Assembly (NCBI RefSeq): GCF_946404245.1 | Contig: NZ_CAMJCX010000009.1 | Location: 1 to 45,947, forward strand | Direction of reading: 5' to 3' | DNA: 45,947 bases | Source of the DNA: an uncultured Methanobrevibacter sp. | GTDB lineage: Archaea > Methanobacteriota > Methanobacteria > Methanobacteriales > Methanobacteriaceae | Shown here: piece by piece, positions 32,971-44,900 of the stretch | How positions within the stretch are numbered: position 1 is the first letter of the stretch | Layout: each line of letters begins with the position of its first letter | The notes under the pieces: generated by a model | Database searches by the model: none | What the model saw: the letters and a program-made list of their open reading frames with translations, nothing else | What the model was told of the DNA's origin: nothing | Made by a program: the position numbers and the translations under genes

Positions 32971-32982
32971 TTATTTTTTTCT
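32944..32982 (-). terminator. Adhesin terminator overlapping its stop codon
   Basis: AGAAAA and TTTTCT pair (32964-32982) around a loop containing the stop codon. On the minus strand a TATTTTTTTC tract and a run of eight T follow. Confidence 0.5.
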
Positions 32983-35900
32983 AAGTCTTCTTAATTGTGT
33001 TGATCCGATGACCATCAATATCATCAGAAGCACCATTATCGGATTACCGGTTGAGTGCTGAGCCAAATCAATGCCGCCGTTCTGGCCGCCATGTTCAGGT
33101 TCAGGAACAGGATTTGGATTATCCGGATATACCACATCAATGTCAGTTATGGTATCGTTTGCATCGTATTTCTTATCACCTGAGTAAACTGCAGTAACGT
33201 CATGGTCACCTGGGGTCAATCCAGGGATAACGAATACAGCTTTTCCATCTTTTACTTCAGCGGTGTATTTCTTGCCGTCAACAGTAATTGTCACGGTACC
33301 GGTTGCATCGCTAGGCAGATTTACAACAACGGTTGCATCTTCACCTTGCTCTATTTTATCTCCGGTAGCTGAAATTGGAGCGCTTACTTTTGTTACTGTG
33401 AATTTTGTGGTTGTTGTGCTTGGCAAGTACTTGTCGTCACCTTCATAGGTCACTTTAGCAGTGTATTTTCCGCTTGGAAGTTCAGGGATTATGACTTTGG
33501 CCTTGCCGTTTACAATATCAGCATAGTATCCGACGCCGTTAATGTCAACAAGTACACGTCCGGTAGCATCCTTAGGAACAGTCACTGTGATTACTTCATC
33601 TTTACCGACTTTAATGTCTTTTGAAGTAGCGCTTGCAGTTGAAGGAACTTTGGATACTGTGAAGTTTCCGGTTGTGAAGTTTCCGACGTAGTTTTTATCA
33701 CCAGCGTATTTTACTGCAACAGTCTTATCGCCAGCAGTCAAGTCAGGTACTTCAAATACTGCTTTTCCATCTTTGATTTCAGCAGTGTATTCTTTACCGT
33801 TGATTTCAATAGTTACAGTACCAGTTGCATCTTCAGGAACGTTTACAGTGATTTTTGCTGTATCTCCAACATTAATGTCTTCCACTTCAACGCTTATTGG
33901 AGTGTCGATTTTCGGAATTGTTACAGTTGAGTTTTTATCCTGACTACCATATTTATCATCACCGGAGTAGATGACTTCAATGTCATGTTTTCCAGGAGTT
34001 TCATTGGTCAGATTGACAATAGCTGTACCGTTTACAACAGGAACTGTGTAAGTGTTGTTTCCAACTTTGATTGTGACATTTCCTGTAGCATCATCAGGCA
34101 AGTCAACTTTCACTGTTCCGTCACCGTTATCAGTGATTTCCATATCTGTGGAAGTTTTTGAAACTGTGAATTTTGTTGAGTTTGTTGAAGGCAAGTACTT
34201 GTCATCACCGTTGTATCTGACTTCAACAGTGTATTCACCTTTAGGCAGATCATTGATTGTCAATACTGCTTTGCCGTCACTTACAGCAACTGTGAACTTG
34301 TTGCCGTCTGCATCAATAGCACCTAATGTGTCAAGGTCAACTGTGAATTCTTCACCGTCAATAATTACGGTAAGTGTACCGGTAGCGTCTTCAGGAAGTT
34401 CAAATGTGATTTTTTCAGTGTCACCGACAGCAATGTCTCTTGCGGTTGGAATGACATATGATGGAAGTTTATCCACATTGAATGAAGTTGTGTTTGAACT
34501 TGGCAAGTATTTGTCATCACCGAGATATGTTACATTCACGTCATATTTTCCGCTAGGAACACGAGGAATTTCAACTGATCCAGTGCCGTTGGTTACGTTT
34601 ACATAGTATCCTACACCGTTAATGTCAACAAGTACTTGTCCGGTAGCATCTTCAGGAACAGTTACTTTTACAGTCACATTTTCACCGACTTTGGAGTCTT
34701 CGACTGTTGCACTTACAGTTGAAGGAACTTTGGATACAGTGAATTTAGCTGTTGTGTGGTTTCCTGTGTAGTTGTCATCACCGACATAGTCAACAGCCAC
34801 AGTCTTGTTACCTGCGGTTAGGCCAGGAACTTCAAATACTGCTTTTCCATCTTTGATTTCAGCGGTGTATTCTTTACCGTCGATTTCAATAGTCACATTG
34901 CCTGTTGCATCATCAGGAACGTTTACAGTTATTACTGAAGTGTCTCCTACTTTTGAATCTTTTACATCAACTGATATTGGAGTGTCGAGTTTTGGAATTG
35001 TTACTGTTGCATCAGTGGTTTGACCTTCGTGAGTATCGTCACCGGAATAGATTACTTCAATGTCATGTTTTCCAGGAGTTTCATTGGACAGGTCAACAAC
35101 TGCAGTGCCGTTTTCAACAGGAACTGTGTAGGTGTTGTTTCCAACTTTGATTGTGACATTTCCTGTAGCATTATCGCCAACGACTACAACTACAGTGCCG
35201 TTTCCTTGGTCGATCACTTTCATGTCATCAATATCTTTCTTGGAGACTTCGAATTCAGTGGAATTTGAACTTGATTCGTATTTGTCATCACCATTGTATT
35301 TAGCGTCAACAGTGTAGTTTCCAGCTTTGAGGCCAGGAATCACAAGTGTTCCTTTACCGTCAGCAACGGAAACATTGTAATCTTTGCCGTCAACTGTTAC
35401 AGTTACGTTACCAGTAGCATCTTTAGGCACTTTTACAGTGATTACTGCTTTGTCTCCTACAGTGATGTCGTCGACTTCAACGGAAACTGTTGAAGGAACT
35501 TTGTCCACTTTGAAGTTGCCAGTAGCATTGGCAGGAGTGTATTTGTCATCACCAAGGTATTTTGCAGTTACTGTGTAGTTTCCACTTGTTAAATCATCAA
35601 TCTCAAGTGTTCCTTTACCGTCAGTAATGTTTACATAGTAACCTTTACCGCCAACGTCTACAAGAACAGGCCTTGTTACATCGCTTGGAGCAGTTACTTC
35701 AATGACCACTTTATCTCCAACAGTGGAGTTAGTAGCTTTTACGGTTATTTCAGGAGCCACTTTGGATACTGTGAAGTTTCCGGTTGTGTGGTTTCCTGTG
35801 TAGTTGTTGTCACCGACATACTCAACAGCCACGGTCTTGTTACCCGCAGTCAGGTTTTCAATATTGAATGTAGCTTTTCCATCTTTGATTTCAGCGGTGT

Positions 35901-38900
35901 ATTTTTTGCCGTCGATTTCAATGGTTACATTACCAGTTGCATCTTCAGGAACTTCCACAGTTATTGTAGTGGTATCTCCAACATTAATGTTCTCGGTTGT
36001 AACTTTAATTGGAGTTGGATGTTTTGGAATTGTTACAGTTGAGTTGGTAGTTGCTGCAGTGTGGTTTTCATCACCTGAATAAATTACCTCAATGTCGTGA
36101 GTTCCAGGAGTTGTATTAGTCAAGGTAATTACAGCAGTACCGTTAACAACAGGACCAGTGTAGGTCTCATTTCCAACTTTAATAGTCACATTACCGGTAG
36201 CGTTATCAGGAACAGTAACAACAACAGTACGGTTACCTTGATCAATAACCTTAATTGAAGATTCAGTAGTGTTTACTTTGGATACTTCAAAGGTTGTTGA
36301 GTTGCTTGCAGGTTCGTATTTTTTACATCCGTCAAATGCCACATCGACTGTGTAGTTATCCGGTTTAAGGTCTGATACAACCAGTGTTCCTTTGCCGCCG
36401 GATACAGGAACTGTGTAATTTTTGCCGTCTACAGTCACGGTTACGTTTCCGCATAAGTCTTCAGGAGTTTCAATATTTATTACAGCATTTTCGCCAACGG
36501 TAATGTCATCAACAGTAACATTGATGCTTGCAGGCACTTTGGATACTTCCACTGTAGTGCCGTTGGTGGAGTTGAAGTATTGGTCATCACCTAAATATGT
36601 TGCATCGACTGTATGGTTTCCGCTAGCAAGTCCCTTGATTGCAGCGGTTCCTGTACCGTCAGTTACTTTAATTGCATAAGTCTGATTGTCAATTGTCACA
36701 TGTACCCATCCGGTTGCGTTTTCAGGCACATTGACTTTAACTGTTACATCTTCACCCACATTTGCAGGTTCAACGTCAACAGTTACGAATGATTCGCGTT
36801 TATCTACAGTGAAGTTGCCGGTAGTGAAGTTGCCTACGTAATTGTCGTCACCTGAGTATTTAACAGCAACTGTCTTATTGCCGTAAGTTAAGTTTTCAAC
36901 TTCAAATCTTGCAACGCCATCTGTAATCTTATCTGTAGTGTACTCTTTACCGTTGATTTCAATAGTCACATTACCTGTTGCGTTTTCAGGCAATTTAACT
37001 TCAACAACAGCTTTATCACCTACTTTAATGTCTGAAACAGATACTTCAATCGGAGTATCGTATTTCGGAATTGTCACATTAGCCAGTTTAGTGGCATTTG
37101 TATAGTTTCCGTCACCGGAGTAAACTACTTCAATTTCATGAGTTCCAGGAGTTGCATTTGTTAATGTAATTACAGCAGTGCCGTTCACGACAGGAGCAGT
37201 GTAGTTTTCATCCCCAATCTTAATTGTCACATTGCCTGTAGCGTCATCCGGAACAGTGACAACAACAGTGCCGTTGCCTTGATCAATGACTTTAATGTCT
37301 GTATCATTAGCTTTGGATACTTCAAATTCAGCAGAGCTTGTAACAGGTTTGTATTTTCCATCACCGTTATAAGTTGCATTAATTGTGTAATTGCCCGCAG
37401 GTAATTTTGGAATAGTTAATGTGCCGGTTCCACCAGATACCGGTACAGTATGAGTTTCATTATTAACGACGACTGTAATGTTTCCAATTGCATCCTCAGG
37501 AACAGTGAATGTGATTGTTTCACTTTCACCACATGTGATATTTTGAGGAGTGATTTCTAAGGTTGAGTTATTCTTAGTTACATTGAATTTGTCTGAAGTA
37601 GAGTTGCGTAAGTATGTGTCATCACCCAAGTAAGTAGCGACCACATCATATTCTCCTGCAGGTAATGTATCAATCTCTAAGATTGCTTTACCATCACTTA
37701 CATTAGCATAGTAAGGTTGACCATTAATGTCAATTAACACTTGACCGGTTGCATTTGCAGGAACTTCTACTGTAATAGTTTGTTTTCCTCCAACAGTGCT
37801 GTTTGAAATAGTCATATTTATTGGAGCATCAAGTTTTGTAACTTCAAATGTTGCAGATGTCCAGTTGCCGTTTAGGTTATTATCTCCTTCATATATAACA
37901 ACAATAGTATGATTTCCTGCTGTGGTTGCATCAATTGTAAAGTTAGCAGTACCATTTGTGACAGGCACAGTATTGTTTACACCATCGACAATGACAATTA
38001 CCTTTCCTGTAGCATTAGTATTGTTGACAGTGATATTGATTACTTGGCTTTCACCTATTTTCATTGACGGTGCAGCTTCAACACTTACAGTTGTATTTAC
38101 TTTATATACTTCGAAGTCCACGGTTGCAGTTGCCTTATTGTAGTTTTCATTACCATTGAAAATTGCTACAACAGGATAATGTCCTGCATCCAATCCTTCA
38201 ACATTAACTGTAGCATTTCCATTATAGTCAGGCACATTCCATCTGGATGCTTTTAAGGTAACTTTGCCATTTTCTAGTGAAATTTCCTCAACAGTTCTGT
38301 TATCTACTGTAACTGTTACATTACCTTCGGCATTCACATGAACAATTATATGTTCAACATCTCCATAGAATATGTCTTCAACCTCAAAGGTTATTATTGG
38401 ATCTGCCTTATAAACAGTGAAGTTTGATTTAGCATTGCTACGTGTGTAGTTAGCATTTCCATTGTATGTCACATTAACAGTGTAGTTATTTGCATTTAAG
38501 TAAGGAACATCAACACTTACTAGGCCGTTAACTAAAGGTTGTTCTATAAATTCATAGCCTCCGACTTCAATTGTAACATTACCCTCAGCATTTACATAAA
38601 CGGTAATAGTTTCAACCTCACCGTAAGTAATGTTTTGAACAACAACATTGATGTCTGGAGCAATTTGACTTACTTTGAATGATCCATTAGCGGTTGCAGA
38701 TTCATATTTATCGTTAGCAGGGAAGTATAATGTAATATTATAGTCTCCAGCTGCAAGGTCATTCAATGTTAAGTTACCTTTACCGTTTTTGATGAATGTT
38801 GTGTAATTTCTGCCGTTTACTTCAACTTCCACTAAGCTGGTAATATCATCTTTAGTCTCAATAGTAATCAATTCAGCATTACCAAAGTCAATATCGGTTC

Positions 38901-41900
38901 CGTTGATTGTGAATTCAGGTTGATATTTTGATATGGTAACGCTTGACTTGGTTGTATTGCCATAATATTTATCGTTTTCAACATACCTTGCAGTCACATT
39001 ATGTTTGCCTGCTTTAAGGCCGGTTATGTTGAATTGTGCAACACCGTTTGTGATGTTTGCATAGTAATGATTATCTTCAATGTCAAGTAATATTTCTCCT
39101 GTTGCATTATTTCCTACAGTTACATTGATTTGTACAACATCACCCATGTTTTCTACATCAATACTGAGAGGAACTGTGAGTTTATCTACTCTGAATGATG
39201 AAGTTGCATTGGATTCATTATAGTTTTTATTACCATGATAGAATGCATCTACGGTGTAGTTGTCTGCACGCAAGTTAGGAACTGTAATTGTAGGGTTGTC
39301 AGTTGTTGTCTTATATTCAACGCCATTTACAAATACGCTGATATTTCCAGTAGCAGCATTAGGACTTACTTCCAATTCAATTGTTACATTATCACCAACA
39401 GTGACGTTTCTGATTTCCTTGATTGTAATTGTGGAAGCTGCTTTGTATACTACAAAGCTGTTGGATCCTTCATAAGTGTATGTCTTAGCTCCATCAACTT
39501 CAACGTAAACTGCACTTACATTATATTTGCCTGCATCTAATTTCAAATTCCAATTAGCCAAACTGATGTTACGGTTACGTAGGTATCTATCAATTTTTAC
39601 ACTTTCATTTCTGATTACTTCACCGCTGGCATTAGTGATAATAATTGTTAAGGTGTTGCCCGTATGGTTTCCATCTATTAGCACAAGCACAGTTTCATCA
39701 GATCCGTAAGTAATATTCTGTGGTGAAACATCTAATTCTTTGATTGTGTCATAAACCTCAAATGAAGTGTAGTTTTCATTTCCGAGGTATTTTCTGTTTT
39801 CAAGATATATTGCTGTTACAGAATAGTTACCGATTTTAGGAGATGCAATGTGTAATTGACCTTTTCCGCCATTTACATAAACATTTTCATAAGTTGTGTT
39901 AATATCTCTATTCTTATCCCATACGATTACAGTTACATTGCCTGTTATATCCTCAGGAGCAGTGATATTTATGTATACATCACTACCATTAGCAATGATT
40001 CCGTTATCGTTTACAGTTACGTTGATGGATGAAGGAAGTTTGTCGACTTTAAAGCTTGTAGTATTGTTGCTTGGCAAGAATTGGTCATCACCAACATAAG
40101 TTACAGTCACATTGTAAAGACCAGCTTCAGAAACTTTAACAACAACCCTGTCATCACCATTAGTTAAATTAATTGTGTAGTTTGTGCCATTCACATTTAC
40201 AACAACATATCCGATAGCATTTTCAGGAACAGTCACATTAATGATTACTTCACCATCTACAACACCATCAGTAGCAGTCACATTAATGAATGAATCACGT
40301 TTGTTCACAGTGAAGTTTGCAGTAGTTGAGTTGAATCTGTATTTGTCATCACCAGGATATGTAGCAACAACAGTCTTATTACCATAAGTGATTTGAGGTA
40401 TGTAGAATGTAGCATTACCATTAACAGTTGCGTTAGTGAATTTCATACCGTTAATCTCAATAGTAACATTTTCAGTTACATCACTAGGAACAGTCACAAC
40501 CACTTTAACAGTATCGTTAACATAAATACTGGTATCATTAACCACAGTAATTTTCATTGGAGTGTCAACTTTAGATACAACAAATCTGGTTTCAACAGTC
40601 TTGTTTGCATATTTGTCATCACCGAAGTAAGCAGTAACATTGTAAACACCCTCTTCAAGTGTTGAAACATTATTCAATACAGCTTTGCCATCAGCAATAG
40701 TAACAGTGTAATTAGTTCCATTCAATTCAATGATGACTTTACCAATAGCATCACTAGGAACATTTACAGTAATATTAGTATTATCACCAACCTCAATGTC
40801 TGAAGCTGTGATGTTAATTAAGTAATCGTCAGTCTGATTAGTAGTGAATTTATAAATGTCATAATCTTTGGTGAAGTTCTTATCACCAGCATAACTAGCA
40901 TTAACAGTGTAATTACCATAATCTAAAACATCAGTAGTAACCACAGCAATACCGTTAACAGGTTTCACACTGTAATCCTTATCAACATGCACAGTTATGT
41001 TTTCAGTAGTTCTAGGATCAATTTCAACAATAATTGTTGCATTCTCACCAGCAGTTGAAATGACTCTAATAATCTTAATCTCAGGTGAAATTTGTCTGAC
41101 TTCAAATGTTTTATTAGTTTTATTTCCATTATACTTATCATCACCAGAGTAATTAGCATAAACAGTGTAGTTACCAGCAGCAAGATCTTCTACAATCCAA
41201 TTTACAGTACCGTTCACAACAGGCAAAGTAATCTCATGAGTATCATTAATCTTAATAGTAATATATCCTGTAGCATCATCTTTAACTGTTACAGTAATGT
41301 TGGCTTTTTGACCATAGTCAATGCTTTCAACAGCAATAGAGATTGTAGTATTGTCTTTTGGAATACCAAATGTAGTGCTGTTTTCACTTGGCAAGTACTG
41401 ATCATCACCAATATAAGTCACATTAACTGTGTGAGTAGTATTGCCTAATCCTTTAATAGAAACTGAACCATTACCATTAGTGGTATTGACAGTGTAATTA
41501 GTTCCATCAACACTAACAATGACATATCCTGTTGCATTAGCAGGAATGGTCACATTAATAACAACATCATCACCAACAAGACCTGCATCAACAGTAACAT
41601 TCACTTGTGATTGACGTTTGTTTACAGTGAAGTTAGCAGTAGTTGAGTTGAATCTGTACTTGTCATCACCAGGATATGTTGCAACAACAGTCTTATTGCC
41701 GAAAGTAATTTCAGGTATGTAGAATGTCGCATTACCATTGACTGTGCTGTTAGTGAACTGCATACCGTTAATCTCAATGGTCACATTCTTAGTCACATCA
41801 CTAGGAACTGTCACAATCACTTTAACAGTATCATTAACAAGAATACTGGTCTCATTAATTACAGTGATTGCGATTGGAGTGTCAACTTTACTTACAGCAA

Positions 41901-44900
41901 ATCTAGTTTCAACAGTCTTATTCACATATTTGTCACTACCAAAGTAAGCTGTCACATTGTAGACTCCCTCTTTAAGGGTTGAAACATTATCTAAAACAGC
42001 TTTGCCTCCACTAATAGTAGCAGTGTAGTTAGTACCATTTAATTCAATAATTACTTTACCAGTAGCGTCTGCTGGAACATTAACAGTGATGTTAGTGTTG
42101 TCTCTAACATTAATGTCGCTAGCAGTAATGTTAATCAAGTAATCGTCAGTCTGATTAGTAATGAAGTTATAAATATCATAGCCTTTGGTGAAGTTCTTAT
42201 CACCAGCATAGCTTGCATTTATTGTGTAATCGTTATAGTCTAAAACATCAGTAGTTACCACAGCAATGCCGTTGACCGGTTTTGCAGTGTAATTCTTATT
42301 ATTGACATTCACAGTTATGTTTTCAGATACTCTAGGATCGATTTCAACGATTATGGTTGCATTTTTATCAGCAGTTGAAATCACTTCGATAATCTTGATT
42401 TCAGGTGAAATCTGACTTACTTCAAAGCCTTTGCTGGTTTCATTCTTATTATATTTACCATCACCAGAGTAATTAGCATAAACTGTGTAATTATCAGCAG
42501 GTAAATTGTCTACAATCCAATTGACAGTACCGTTAATGACCGGCAAGGTGACATTTCTAATGTTGTCTATTCTGATTGTAATGTAGCCGGTAGCGTCATT
42601 CTCAACAGTGACTGTGATATTGGCGCTTTCGCCATAAGTAATATTTTGAACTGCAATAGCGATTGTAGTGTTTGCTTTTGGAATGCCGAATGTTGTGCTG
42701 TTTTCACTTGGCAAGTATTGGTCATCACCAATATAAGTCACATTTACAGTATGAGTAGTGTTGCCTAAACCTTTAATGGTAATTGAACCGTTACCATTTG
42801 TGGTATTAACAGTGTAGTTGGTTCCATCAACATTGACAATCACATATCCAACAGCATTGGATGGAATAGTCACATTAATTACAGTATCATCACCGACAAG
42901 GCCTGCATCAACAGTAACATTCACTTGTGATTTACGTTTGTTAACAGTGAAGTTAGCAGTAGTTGAGTTGAATCTGTACTTGTCATCACCAGGATATGTA
43001 GCAACAACAGTCTTATTGCCGTAAGTGATTTGAGGTATGTAAAATGTAGCATTACCGTTAACAGTGCTGTTGGTGAACTGCATACCGTTAATTTCAATGG
43101 TTACATTTTTAGTAACGTCCTTAGGTACGGTCACAATCACTTTAACAGTGTCGTTAACATAGATGCTGGTTTCATTGACTACAGTGATATTTATTGAAGG
43201 ATAGGTTTTATTCACAGTGAACAGTGTAGTGACGTTATAGTGATTAAAGTCTGTATCATTTACTTGAGCTGTAACTGTGTAGATTCCTTCTTTAAGTCCT
43301 GTGATGTTGAATGTAGCCTTATTATTAGTGAATGAATTGTTTCTGTATTCTTGTCCATCTACCCAAATGACCACATCATCAACATTATCTGGGACTTCAA
43401 CAGTGATTATCTCATCTTCACCAACAGTGATATTCATTGCAGTTACGTTGAATCCGTAATTAAAGACTTTTGAAGGAGTGAATGTCTGTTCCACTCTAGC
43501 ACTGGTGAAGTTTTCATTTCCACCATATTCGACAATAATTGTGTAAGGTTTGATTTCATTAAGAACTTGGGTTTTGAATTCATCATCAACGGAAACGTTA
43601 GCATATGGCACTCCATCGACAGTGACATTTACAACTTTTCCATGTATTTCATCGTTGATTTTGATTTGTACGGTAGCGCTTTCATGGACAGTTCCGCTGA
43701 CTATAAATTCTAAGCCAGGATCTGCCTTTTTAACTTTGAATTTGGCAGATTCTGTATCATTAATATTGTAATCGTCATTTCCATTATATGTTGCATTAAC
43801 AGTGTAGTTGCCTGCAGCCAGACCTTCAACGACCCAAGTGACTTTTCCGCCTTCAATCGGCAGGGTAATGTTTCTTCCGGTTGTATCATTGAGTTTGAGT
43901 GTAATGTTGCCTGTGACTCCTTCAGGAACTGTTACCACAATGGTTGTGGCATTTCCGTAAGTTACGTTGTCGGCCACAATTGATACGGTAGCGTTAATCT
44001 TAGCTACAGAGAATGTAGTGTCGTTTTCAGCTACAGTGTAGTTATCAAGATCATCTCCATAGTATTTGATGTGTACGCTGTAGTTTCCAACAGCCAAATC
44101 CTTAACAGTGACTTCAGCAACGCCGTCTGTAAAGTCATATACAGATATAGGATTATCAGTGAAGTTTCCGCTTAAGACAACATGTCCTGTTGCGTTCTTA
44201 GGAATGTTGATTGTGATTTTTCCATCTTGGTCAACAGTAATGTTTAAGGCAGTTACGTTTACTTTAGGAACTCTTTGAGTTACATCAAATTCAGCCTTTA
44301 ATCTGCTGCCGGTCAAGTTTCTATCTCCATCATAGAATACCCAAGCGACTTTGTGTCCGACAGTCAAGTTGGAAGTGTTGAATCTTGCAACGCCGTCTCT
44401 GATTTCTGCAGTGTATTCAACACCATTAATGTCAATAGTTACGTTACCAGTTGCATTAGTCATTACATTACCAGCAGCGTCTTTAATTGTAATATTTATA
44501 TATTCTGTATCCCATACCGGGACGTCATGCACATCAACATCTAAAACTGTACCGATTTGCAATACATTAACGCCAGAAGTTACTGTAGCGTTGGTGTAGT
44601 TCTCATTTCCACTGTAATTTGCAATAATTACGTAATTTCCAACAGCCAAACCGCCGACTGTCCAATTGACCTTACCGTCAACAATTGGCAAGGTAATATT
44701 CTTATCAGTTCCATTAATCTTAATTGTTATATTTCCTGTTACACCATCAGGAACTGTCACAGTAATATTTGCTTTTTCACCATAGTATATGTCTTCAACA
44801 GTAATATTAAGCACTGGTTTTGCTTTATATACTGTGAATTTGGTGCTGTTTGTAGTTACTGTGTAGTTTTCATTACCATTATATGTAACCTCAACTGTGT

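Noticed and set aside
32974-33060. Classical LPXTG sortase signal on the adhesin
   Set aside because: The motif is STGNPI without Leu-Pro; only the general layout resembles a sorting signal.
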